Assembly: GCA_014191535.1 (NCBI GenBank)
Contig: BJHC01000055.1
Span: 1-7,963, forward strand
Reading direction: 5' to 3'
From: Cyanobium sp.
GTDB taxonomy: Bacteria > Cyanobacteriota > Cyanobacteriia > PCC-6307 > Cyanobiaceae
DNA length: 7,963 bases
The notes beneath the pieces were generated by a model that saw only the letters and a list, made by a program, of their open reading frames with translations, was not told the origin of the DNA and made no database searches. Numbering within the stretch: the stretch's first letter is position 1; every line of letters starts with the position of its first letter. Below are positions 1-5,378 of the stretch, piece by piece. Both the position numbers and the translations under genes were made by a program.

Positions 1-1064
1 TCGATGCCATCGGCAAGAGCCGTGCCGGCTCGATGGGGGTTGTCGGGGGCAACGACGAACGGGAGCAGACCCTCAACCAGCTGCTCACCGAAATGGATGG
101 CTTCGCCTCCAAGGACAAGCCGGTGATCGTGCTCGCGGCCACCAACCAGCCCGAGACCCTCGATGCGGCGCTGCTGCGCCCAGGTCGCTTTGACCGCCAG
201 GTGCTGGTCGACCGCCCCGACCTTTCGGGTCGTCGCACCATCCTGGACATCTATGCCAAGAAGGTGAAACTCTCCGACGGCGTGGATCTCGACAAGATCG
301 CGCAGGCCACCAGTGGCTTCGCCGGCGCCGACCTGGCCAACCTGGTGAACGAAGCCGCACTCCTGGCCGCCCGCGCCAAGCGCACGTCGGTGGAGCAAGG
401 CGACCTCAACGAAGCCATTGAACGGGTGGTCGCCGGCCTCGAGAAGAAGAGCCGCGTGCTGCAGCCCGATGAGAAGAAGGTGGTGGCCTACCACGAAGTG
501 GGGCACGCCATCGTGGGGCACCTGATGCCCGGCGGCAGCAAGGTGGCCAAGATCTCGATCGTGCCCCGCGGCATGGCGGCCCTGGGCTACACCCTGCAAC
601 TGCCCACCGAGGAGCGCTTCCTCAACTCGAAGGAAGATCTGGAGGGGCAGATCGCCACCCTGCTGGGGGGCCGCAGCGCTGAAGAACTGGTGTTCGGCGA
701 GGTGACCACCGGCGCCGCCAACGACCTGCAGCGCGCCACCGACATCGCTGAGCAGATGGTGGGCACCTATGGCATGAGCGATGTGCTCGGCCCGCTGGCC
801 TACGACAAGCAGGGGGGTAGCCGCTTCCTGGGGGGAACCAACAACCCGCGCCGGGTGGTCAGCGATGCCACGGCCCAGGCCATCGACAAAGAGGTGCGCG
901 GTCTGGTGGATCGCGCCCATGAACGGGCCCTCTCGATCCTGCGCCACAACCGGGAGCTGATGGAGTCGATCTCCCAGCAGATCCTGGAGAAGGAGGTGAT
1001 CGAAGGCGATGACCTCAAGAACCTGCTGGCCAGCAGCGTGCTGCCCGAGCCCGCCCAGGCCTAG
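1..1064 (+). CDS. ftsH: ATP-dependent zinc metalloprotease FtsH, C-terminal part (5' end outside window)
   Basis: FtsH is a membrane-anchored hexameric AAA+ protease that unfolds and degrades damaged membrane proteins; cyanobacteria carry several paralogues, some working in photosystem repair. The reading frame is open from base 1, beginning just after the Walker B acidic residues (the first full codons read DAIGKSR), so the membrane segments and Walker A lie upstream. Visible features: the [18 protein letters not shown] block; the second region of homology RPGRFDR at 177-197 with its arginine fingers; the M41 zinc motif HEVGH at 492-506; and the likely third zinc ligand, Asp at 723-725, in ANDLQRAT. 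About 353 residues remain, a little over half of a typical family member. The tail ([10 protein letters not shown], then [16 protein letters not shown]) looks unlike what I recall of the FtsH2 (slr0228) photosystem-repair paralogue, but I cannot fix the paralogue number. It stops 52 nt before argF. Confidence 0.97.
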   Translation, partial: DAIGKSRAGSMGVVGGNDEREQTLNQLLTEMDGFASKDKPVIVLAATNQPETLDAALLRPGRFDRQVLVDRPDLSGRRTILDIYAKKVKLSDGVDLDKIAQATSGFAGADLANLVNEAALLAARAKRTSVEQGDLNEAIERVVAGLEKKSRVLQPDEKKVVAYHEVGHAIVGHLMPGGSKVAKISIVPRGMAALGYTLQLPTEERFLNSKEDLEGQIATLLGGRSAEELVFGEVTTGAANDLQRATDIAEQMVGTYGMSDVLGPLAYDKQGGSRFLGGTNNPRRVVSDATAQAIDKEVRGLVDRAHERALSILRHNRELMESISQQILEKEVIEGDDLKNLLASSVLPEPAQA

Positions 1065-1067
1065 GGC

Positions 1068-1097
1068 TTGACGGCGGGGCCCCCGATCCCGGATAAG
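1068..1097 (+). promoter_or_regulatory. Putative argF promoter
   Basis: A near-consensus -35, TTGACG (1068-1073), is followed after 18 nt by GATAAG (1092-1097), which matches four of six -10 positions. It sits in the 52-nt gap between the ftsH stop and the argF start and would give a leader of about a dozen bases. The call rests on consensus matching only. argF could also be read from ftsH, because no terminator is visible between them. Confidence 0.4.
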
Positions 1098-1116
1098 GGT
1101 TCTTTGAGATGGGCCG

Positions 1117-2073
1117 ATGGCTGCCAGCCGCAGCGCCCCCGCCCTGGCTGCACTCCAGGGCCGGGACTTTCTCTCCTCCGCCGACCTGAGCGCCGAACAG
1201 ACGCGGGCCCTGCTGGAGCTGGCCGCCGATCTCAAGGCCGGCCGCTGCCGCATTGACCTGGGGGGCCGCAGCCTGGGGCTGATCTTCTCGAAGGCCTCCA
1301 CCCGCACGCGGGTGAGCTTCACCGTGGCCATGGCCCGGCTGGGGGGGCAGACCATCGACCTCAACCCCCAGGTGAGCCAGGTGGGTCGCGGCGAGCCGGT
1401 GGCTGACACCGCCCGCGTGCTGAGCCGCTACGTGGATGCCCTGGCCATCCGCACCTTTGCCCAGACGGAACTGGAGGAGTACGCCCACTGGGCCTCGATC
1501 CCGGTGATCAATGCCCTCACCGACCTGGAACACCCCTGCCAGGCCTTAGCCGATTACCTCACCCTGCAGGAGAGCTTCGGCGCGATCGAAGGCCTCACCC
1601 TGGCCTACGTGGGTGATGGCAACAACGTGGCCCACTCGCTGATGCTGTGCGGCGCCCTGCTGGGGGTGAACGTGCGGATCGGGTGCCCCCAGGGGTACGC
1701 CCCCAGCGAGGCGGTGCTGGCCCAGGCCAACCGGCTGGCGGCCGGCCGCTGCCGGGTGGAGGTGGTGCACGAACCGGTGGCGGCCGTGCGCGGCGCCCAT
1801 GCCCTCTACACCGATGTGTGGGCCTCCATGGGGCAGGAGGAGGAGAAGGCGGCCCGGGAGGCGGCCTTCACCGGCTGGTGCCTCAACGAAGAGCTTTTGG
1901 CGGAGGCCGATGGCCGGGCGATCGTGCTGCACTGCCTGCCGGCCTACCGGGGCTTGGAGATCAGCGCCGGCGCCATGGAGGGCGGCAGCAGCCGCATCTT
2001 TGATCAGGCCGAAAACCGATTGCACGCCCAACAGGCCCTGCTGGCGGCCCTGCTGGGCGGTTGCCAGCCGTAG
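1117..2073 (+). CDS. argF: Ornithine carbamoyltransferase
   Basis: This cytosolic enzyme joins carbamoyl phosphate and ornithine to make citrulline in arginine biosynthesis. The 318-residue protein has the normal family length and all signature motifs in order: the carbamoyl-phosphate loop STRTR (61-65), HPCQ (139-142), the ornithine-binding block TDVWASMG (232-239) and the catalytic HCLP (272-275). The DLEHPCQALADYLTL and YVGDGNNVAHSL stretches are also typical of OTCase and separate it from aspartate carbamoyltransferase. ATG 1117 is chosen because the protein then begins shortly before the conserved first helix. A second ATG at 1109 is out of frame. The ribosome-binding site is weak, with only a GAG a few bases upstream. 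The gene lies 52 nt after ftsH, and its last codons overlap the putative lexA -35. No frame damage is seen. Confidence 0.97.
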   Translation: MAASRSAPALAALQGRDFLSSADLSAEQTRALLELAADLKAGRCRIDLGGRSLGLIFSKASTRTRVSFTVAMARLGGQTIDLNPQVSQVGRGEPVADTARVLSRYVDALAIRTFAQTELEEYAHWASIPVINALTDLEHPCQALADYLTLQESFGAIEGLTLAYVGDGNNVAHSLMLCGALLGVNVRIGCPQGYAPSEAVLAQANRLAAGRCRVEVVHEPVAAVRGAHALYTDVWASMGQEEEKAAREAAFTGWCLNEELLAEADGRAIVLHCLPAYRGLEISAGAMEGGSSRIFDQAENRLHAQQALLAALLGGCQP

Positions 2074-2089
2074 CGCAAAGCGGTACAAA
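2061..2089 (+). promoter_or_regulatory. Putative lexA promoter
   Basis: TTGCCA (2061-2066), inside the last codons of argF, and TACAAA (2084-2089) are separated by exactly 17 nt and each match four or more consensus positions. Transcription would start near 2096, about 20 nt before the GTG start codon. The -10 lies inside the LexA-box-like palindrome, the usual geometry for repression by blocking polymerase. The call is inferred from spacing and consensus. Confidence 0.5.
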
Positions 2090-2095
2090 TGTATT
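2082..2095 (+). promoter_or_regulatory. LexA-box-like operator upstream of lexA
   Basis: GGTACAAATGTATT matches the cyanobacterial LexA-box pattern that I recall as RGTAC-NNN-D-GTWCB at every position except one (T in place of the final conserved C). It overlaps the putative -10 and lies 21 nt before the lexA start, so LexA probably represses its own gene. Identity is inferred from the motif and its position. Confidence 0.6.
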
Positions 2096-2116
2096 GACGC
2101 TCCCCTTACGCCGCCG

Positions 2117-2734
2117 GTGCCCGCTGGAACGCCCGAATCCCTGACCTCCGCCCAACAGGAGCTGTACGACTGGCTGGCGGACTACATCGGCCAGCACCGC
2201 CACAGCCCCTCGATTCGCCAGATGATGGAGGCCATGGGGCTGCGCTCACCGGCGCCGATCCAGAGCCGCCTGCGGCATCTCCAGCAGAAGGGCTGGATCA
2301 CCTGGCAGGAAGGCCAGGCCCGCACCCTGCAGCTGCTGGGGGGCCTCAACGCCGGCATCCCCGTGCTGGGGGCCGTGGCGGCCGGCGGCCTGGTGGAAAC
2401 CTTCGACGACGTGAGCGAGCGACTGGACCTGGCACCCGTGCTGGAGACCCGCGGCCTGTTCGCGCTCACGGTGAATGGTGATTCGATGGTGGATGCCCAC
2501 ATCGCCGACGGCGACGTGGTGCTGATGGAGCCGGTGCACGAACCCAGCCGCCTGCGGGAGGGCACGATCGTGAGCGCCCTGGTGCCCGGCAGCGGCACCA
2601 CGCTCAAGCACTTCCACCGTGATGGCCGCCAGGTGCGGCTGGAGGCCGCCAACCCCGCCTACGCGCCGATCGTGCTTGACGCCGACCAGGTGGCCATCCA
2701 GGGGAAGTTGCTGGCGGTGTGGCGCCAGGTGTGA
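2117..2734 (+). CDS. lexA: LexA repressor (SOS-type, self-cleaving)
   Basis: LexA binds operators through an N-terminal winged helix and is inactivated by RecA-stimulated self-cleavage. With the GTG start at 2117 the protein is 205 residues, close to the usual 200-205. The DNA-binding part is clear (HSPSIRQMMEAMGLRS, 29-44, followed by PAPIQSRLRHL). The S24 peptidase machinery is intact: cleavage pair Ala89-Gly90 in VAAGG, nucleophile Ser123 in NGDSM, and general-base Lys164 in TTLKHF. This contrasts with some cyanobacterial LexA proteins, such as that of Synechocystis, reported to have lost part of it. The frame stays open into argF, but no ATG lies in frame after the argF stop. GTG 2117 gives the family length and sits just after the operator; no clear Shine-Dalgarno is visible. 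CTG 2141 is a weaker alternative. Confidence 0.93.
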   Translation: MPAGTPESLTSAQQELYDWLADYIGQHRHSPSIRQMMEAMGLRSPAPIQSRLRHLQQKGWITWQEGQARTLQLLGGLNAGIPVLGAVAAGGLVETFDDVSERLDLAPVLETRGLFALTVNGDSMVDAHIADGDVVLMEPVHEPSRLREGTIVSALVPGSGTTLKHFHRDGRQVRLEAANPAYAPIVLDADQVAIQGKLLAVWRQV

Positions 2735-2748
2735 GCACCGCTGCGGTG

Positions 2749-2754
2749 TAAGCT
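2749..2754 (+). promoter_or_regulatory. Possible -10 element for the tRNA-Ala transcript
   Basis: TAAGCT follows GGTG just after the lexA stop and fits TA-N3-T. No convincing -35 is found 16-18 nt upstream. It would produce a leader of about 66 nt before the tRNA. A small hairpin directly before it (CACCG-CTG-CGGTG, 2736-2748) could instead be a weak end signal for lexA. Confidence 0.28.
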
Positions 2755-2762
2755 CTTTCGGT

Positions 2763-2818
2763 CGAAACGACGCGGCCGCCAGGCCAAACCGGAAGACCAG
2801 CTTCCGGCCAGTCGTTCG
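2763..2818 (+). other. Foldable three-stem element between lexA and tRNA-Ala
   Basis: Three nested complementarities are visible: an outer stem CGA(A)ACGAC (2763-2771) with GTCGTTCG (2811-2818), 8 bp with one bulged A; an inner GGCC hairpin (2774-2777 with 2782-2785, loop GCCA); and a 7-bp hairpin CCGGAAG/CTTCCGG (2789-2795 with 2801-2807, loop ACCAG). Together they form a three-way junction that fills most of the spacer before the tRNA. No T-run follows, so it is not a standard terminator. It may be the folded 5' leader of the tRNA precursor. I do not recognise it as a named RNA. Confidence 0.4.
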
Positions 2819-2826
2819 CACCCAAC

Positions 2827-2899
2827 GGGGCCATAGCTCAGCTGGTAGAGCACCTGCATGGCATGCAGGGGGTCAGGAGTTCGAGTCTCCTTGGCTCCA
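2827..2899 (+). tRNA. tRNA-Ala, anticodon GGC
   Basis: The 73-nt cloverleaf is complete: acceptor GGGGCCA with TGGCTCC (one G-U pair), D arm GCTC/GAGC, anticodon stem CCTGC/GCAGG with loop ATGGCAT (anticodon GGC), T arm AGGAG/CTCCT with loop TTCGAGT, and discriminator A. The G3-U70 wobble pair is the main alanine identity element and supports the assignment. CCA is not encoded, since TTC follows the discriminator. The anticodon reads GCC and GCU alanine codons; GCC is abundant in this GC-rich window. Confidence 0.97.
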
Positions 2900-2913
2900 T
2901 TCATCACCCCAGC

Positions 2914-2938
2914 GCCCGGCCTCCGCGCCGGGCTTTTT
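2914..2938 (+). terminator. Rho-independent terminator of tRNA-Ala
   Basis: A perfect 7-bp stem GCCCGGC/GCCGGGC with a six-base loop is followed directly by five T. It begins 15 nt after the tRNA and should end that transcript. Confidence 0.88.
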
Positions 2939-2941
2939 GTT

Positions 2942-3015
2942 GGCAGCCTCTGGCTGCACCACGCCCGCAGGCGACCGCGACGTGCTGCAGCCAACACGGG
3001 CAAGGTCGCGGTCGC
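2942..3015. repeat. Inverted-repeat segment, possible structured RNA
   Basis: GCGACCGCGAC (2971-2981) and GTCGCGGTCGC (3005-3015) form a perfect 11-bp inverted repeat around a 23-nt loop. Upstream, GCAGCC-TCT-GGCTGC (2943-2957) forms a 6-bp hairpin. GGCTGCA (2952-2958) is also complementary over 7 bp to TGCAGCC (2986-2992) inside the loop of the larger stem, so either the small hairpin or a pseudoknot can form, not both. No ORF with a credible start is seen. The segment lies between the tRNA terminator and the next promoter. No T-run follows it on either strand. I do not recognise a family. Confidence 0.5.
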
Positions 3016-3027
3016 AACGCTGGGTTG

Positions 3028-3069
3028 GTACACCGTGTACACCCAAGCATGGGTATCCGTTGCTACGGT
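3028..3069 (+). promoter_or_regulatory. Putative NtcA-type promoter of the small-peptide unit
   Basis: The perfect palindrome GTACACCGTGTAC (3028-3040) contains GTA-N7-TAC. The standard NtcA site is GTA-N8-TAC; an N7 version corresponds to the shorter form of the older TGT-N9/10-ACA description. TACGGT (3064-3069) fits the TA-N3-T -10 of NtcA-activated promoters, and the 23-nt gap falls within the usual 20-24. The palindrome centre would lie about 42 nt upstream of a start at 3076, the class II activator position, and 3076 is where the riboswitch-like RNA begins. NtcA is the nitrogen-control activator of cyanobacteria. Its role here is inferred. Confidence 0.45.
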
Positions 3070-3075
3070 TTTGCC

Positions 3076-3127
3076 ACGTTCATCCCCTCGCGGGACGCAG
3101 GACTAGGCAGCAGGGAACGGGGCTGCC
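3076..3127 (+). promoter_or_regulatory. Downstream-peptide / glutamine-II riboswitch-like RNA
   Basis: The layout and conserved segments match the glnA/downstream-peptide family of glutamine-binding RNAs as I recall them. P1 is CGTTC (3077-3081) with GAACG (3115-3119). P2 is TCCC (3083-3086) with GGGA (3092-3095). The conserved junction strand runs from GACG at 3094 through CTAGG ending at 3107. A 6-bp pseudoknot pairs GGCAGC (3106-3111) with GCTGCC (3122-3127), crossing the P1 closing strand; this placement favours the downstream-peptide class over glnA. The pseudoknot's 3' arm ends 17 nt before the ATG of a 33-codon ORF, so ligand binding could affect ribosome access. The family is known mainly from Synechococcus and Prochlorococcus, upstream of short ORFs. 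The junction reads GCAGGACTAGG, somewhat different from the GGAAGTAGG-type core I remember, so a covariance-model search is the proper test. Confidence 0.75.
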
Positions 3128-3144
3128 GGTACCAGGCCCATGCC

Positions 3145-3246
3145 ATGAACACCCTCGCCCTCATCCGCGCGCAGATCCTGAAGGCCCAGCGCCTCCATCA
3201 GGCTCAACTCGCCAGCGTGAGCAAGAGCTGGGCTCCGATCTTCTGA
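3145..3246 (+). CDS. Short peptide downstream of the glutamine riboswitch-like RNA (33 aa)
   Basis: This small ORF is supported mainly by context: promoter-like sequence, riboswitch-like leader, start codon, stop codon and a strong terminator 20 nt later make one compact unit. The peptide begins MNTLALIRAQILKAQRLHQ and ends SKSWAPIF. Residues 1-22 look like an amphipathic helix rich in Ala, Gln and Leu. It has two Arg, two Lys, one His and no Asp or Glu, so it is clearly basic. ATG 3145 has only a weak Shine-Dalgarno (AGG at 3134-3136). A two-codon ORF, ATG CCA TGA (3140-3148), overlaps the start and could couple initiation. The function is unknown. By analogy with the glutamine-riboswitch-controlled gifB of Synechocystis, whose small basic product inhibits glutamine synthetase, a protein-binding regulator is possible, but I see no sequence match to it. 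Confidence 0.62.
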   Translation: MNTLALIRAQILKAQRLHQAQLASVSKSWAPIF

Positions 3247-3266
3247 TCGGAATCCCACCGCACCAG

Positions 3267-3289
3267 GCGCCCCACCGGGGCGCTTTTTT
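3267..3289 (+). terminator. Rho-independent terminator of the small-peptide unit
   Basis: A perfect GCGCCCC/GGGGCGC stem of 7 bp with a three-base loop is followed by six T (3284-3289). The T-run ends on the first base of the reversed stop codon of the convergent gene. On the minus strand no T-run follows the stem, so it works clearly only for plus-strand transcripts. Confidence 0.9.
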
Positions 3290-3861
3290 CATGGCCTGCA
3301 GCTGAGCAGCAGCAACCGTTGCACCAGGGCGGGATCGCTCTGAAGGGCATAGGCCTCGATCTCCCGCTGGCGGCTCTCCTGGGGAAGCAGGGCCGTGGAG
3401 GCCACCACATGCTGCAGGTTGTTTTGCTGCTGCAGGTAGCGCAGGAAGAAGCCGTTGATCTGATCGTGGCTGAGGCTGCCGTTACGCCGGAATCCCTCCG
3501 CCAGGGTGGAGGAGGTGGGTGTCTCCAGGCCGTCGAGGCAGTCCTGCACCACATGCACCAGCTCGTGATGCAGCACGCGCGTGCGCTCCGCAGAACGCCG
3601 ACTGAGCCCCTGGTTCAGGCACAGCCAATTGGCGCCCATGTTGTAGACGGCCAGCTGCCCCGGAGCCCCGCATTGGGCGCGCAGCTCCACCTGCACCCCG
3701 AGGCCGCGCAGGCGCTCCAGCAGCTCCGCCTCCGGCATGGGCTGCTGCGCCGGCGCCGCCCGCAGACCAGTCGGCATCAACAGAGCCGCCAGGGCTACCG
3801 CCAGGCCTGCGCCCGAGCGGCCTCCAAGCCAGCCAACCGAGCGCCGGCTGCCCAAGGGCAT
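3289..3861 (-). CDS. Exported small protein with HEXXH motif, putative metallopeptidase
   Basis: I do not recognise a named gene. The 190-residue product starts with a Sec-type signal: basic MPLGSRRS, a hydrophobic core at about 18-30, and a likely cleavage after AAPA near residue 38; there is no lipobox. The mature part has HHELVH at 98-103, with HELVH (99-103) fitting the HEXXH zinc-peptidase motif, and a later EIEAYA stretch (167-172) whose Glu167 or Glu169 could be a third ligand. Four cysteines (64, 81, 108, 188) could form disulfides outside the cytoplasm. ATG 3861 is used because it starts the signal peptide and lies 13 nt after the lnt stop; the frame upstream only overlaps lnt. The arrangement suggests translation from the lnt transcript. 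Peptidase activity is inferred from the motif; it could also be an inactive zinc-binding relative. Confidence 0.82.
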   Translation of the reverse strand: MPLGSRRSVGWLGGRSGAGLAVALAALLMPTGLRAAPAQQPMPEAELLERLRGLGVQVELRAQCGAPGQLAVYNMGANWLCLNQGLSRRSAERTRVLHHELVHVVQDCLDGLETPTSSTLAEGFRRNGSLSHDQINGFFLRYLQQQNNLQHVVASTALLPQESRQREIEAYALQSDPALVQRLLLLSCRP

Positions 3862-3874
3862 TCGAAAGAAAGTC

Positions 3875-5344
3875 TCAAGATTGTCGCACCCTGGACTCAC
3901 GCCAAAGGGCTGCGGCGCCGGCCCCCAGGAGCAGCAGCAGGGGCAACTCGCCCCAGCGGGCATAGGCCGTGAGCCCCTGGCGCACCTGCAGCCGCGCCAG
4001 CAAGCGACCGGGCACAAACGGGGGTAACTGCTGGCGCACCACACCGGCGGCATCCACCACCAGGCTGGGTCCGGTGTTGGCGGCACTGACCAACCAGCGA
4101 TTGGATTCCAGGGCCCGCAGCTGGGCCAACGCCGTGAACTGCCGCTGCAGCAGCAGGGGATAGGGGTCGAGGTTGGCGCTGGCCAGCAGCCAACCCGCCC
4201 CCCCACGGCTGGCGGCCGCCACCGCGGTGCCATCCGCCAGCTCGTAACAGATCACCGCACCAATGGCCCCCTCCGGCCGGGGCAGCAGCCGCGAAGGGGC
4301 ACCGGGGCTGATGCCGCCCACCGCCGAGAGGCCGGCCCAGGCGAACAGCTCTCCCCCGGGAATCCATTCACCCAGGGGCACGAGCCGATGCTTGTCGAGG
4401 GCTTGCGACGCCTCCTGGGCGCCAGGGGGGAACAGCAGCAGGGCGCTCCGCAGCCGCTCCCCCACCAGGCGGAAGCCGCCACTGAGCACCTGCACCCCGG
4501 CGGCGCGCGGCAGGTCCTGCCCCAGGGGCAGGGCCCCTTCCGGCAGCACAAGCGCCTGCACCTGCAGCGCCTCCGCCTGCGCCAGGGCCCCATCCAGCCG
4601 ACGCAGCAACGCCTGCTGCTGATCCCAATCGAATTTGCGGCGCGTGGGGATGGCGGGCTGCAGCACAAGCACGGTCGCGGGAGCGGCGGCGGACTCCGGA
4701 CGCTGCGCCAGCTGCAGGCGCCACCAGCCCAAGCCCTGAAGGGCCACCACCGCCGCCAGCCAGAGCAGCGCGGTCCGCCAGGCCAGGCGACTGCGTTTGC
4801 GCACCAGCAACCACAGGCGCCAGAGGCCCCAGCCGAGCATCAGCTGCACAACGGCCAGGCCGCCGGCGCCCACCCAGGCCCCCCAGGCCGCCAGGGGCCG
4901 ATCCCCCGGCAGGGCCACCGACCCCAGACCGATCCAGAACAACGGGCCCCGGGCCAGCAGCACCTCCGCCAGACCCCAGAGCGCCGCTGCGAACAGGGCC
5001 GTGCTCCAGCGGTCAGCCCCCAGACGCTGCACCAGCAGCCGCCAGCCCCCCACCAGAGCCGCCGCCAACAGGCCACAGCCAGCCCAGAGCAGCAGGCACA
5101 ACGGCAGGCTCAAGGGCAGGGGCACCCCCACCCAGTCGAGGGGATGCAGCCACAGCAACCAGCGGTGGCTCACCAGCACCGCCATGGCCCCCCAGAGGCC
5201 AGCGGCGGCGGGGCCGAGCCCCCACAACGGCACCAGGGCGATCCACAACAGGGGCGGGCAGCCCAGGGGCGGCAGGGCCGCACCGGCCAGCGCGCCCCCC
5301 GCCAGGGCCGCACTCCACCACCACAACGGCCGGTTGCACACCAT
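3875..5344 (-). CDS. lnt: Apolipoprotein N-acyltransferase
   Basis: Lnt adds the third acyl chain to the N-terminal cysteine of lipoproteins, the last step of their maturation in the inner membrane. The 489-residue protein has several hydrophobic segments in its first 210 residues, a nitrilase-type (carbon-nitrogen hydrolase) domain at about 223-455 and a final membrane segment at about 466-482. The catalytic triad is intact: Glu269 in LVLPEGALP, Lys318 in LDKHRLVPLGE and Cys366 in GAVICYELADG; Glu326 in PLGEW matches a further essential Glu of the family. ATG 5344 is chosen because it avoids overlap with the divergent gene. An in-frame ATG at 5380, preceded by GGAG, would add 12 residues ([12 protein letters not shown]) and cannot be excluded. 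The gene appears to be co-transcribed with the HEXXH protein gene behind it. Confidence 0.94.
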   Translation of the reverse strand: MVCNRPLWWWSAALAGGALAGAALPPLGCPPLLWIALVPLWGLGPAAAGLWGAMAVLVSHRWLLWLHPLDWVGVPLPLSLPLCLLLWAGCGLLAAALVGGWRLLVQRLGADRWSTALFAAALWGLAEVLLARGPLFWIGLGSVALPGDRPLAAWGAWVGAGGLAVVQLMLGWGLWRLWLLVRKRSRLAWRTALLWLAAVVALQGLGWWRLQLAQRPESAAAPATVLVLQPAIPTRRKFDWDQQQALLRRLDGALAQAEALQVQALVLPEGALPLGQDLPRAAGVQVLSGGFRLVGERLRSALLLFPPGAQEASQALDKHRLVPLGEWIPGGELFAWAGLSAVGGISPGAPSRLLPRPEGAIGAVICYELADGTAVAAASRGGAGWLLASANLDPYPLLLQRQFTALAQLRALESNRWLVSAANTGPSLVVDAAGVVRQQLPPFVPGRLLARLQVRQGLTAYARWGELPLLLLLGAGAAALWRESRVRQS

Positions 5345-5378
5345 GGCCACAAACCCTAGGAAGCGCCATGGTTTGACC

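Noticed and set aside
1546..2088. A 180-codon open frame opposite argF
   Set aside because: It is antisense to an intact OTCase with all motifs and has no recognisable domain or ribosome-binding site.
1799..2116. Extension of the lexA frame upstream into argF from ATG 1799
   Set aside because: The added part is a shadow of argF, rich in Arg and Pro, and would make LexA about 106 residues too long while placing the operator and promoter inside the gene.
3028..3041. The palindrome at 3028-3040 as a second LexA box
   Set aside because: The two GTAC halves are separated by five bases rather than the four of the LexA pattern. Position and -10 spacing fit an NtcA-type site better.
2863..3144. Upstream extension of the 33-aa peptide frame to an ATG at 2863
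   Set aside because: It would run through the tRNA, its terminator, the inverted repeat and the riboswitch-like RNA, and shows no protein-like composition.
4388..5359. A 323-codon open frame on the plus strand, opposite lnt
   Set aside because: Its translation is a low-complexity run of Gln, Pro, Arg and His, typical of the antisense of a GC-rich gene. The minus strand carries a full Lnt with its catalytic triad.
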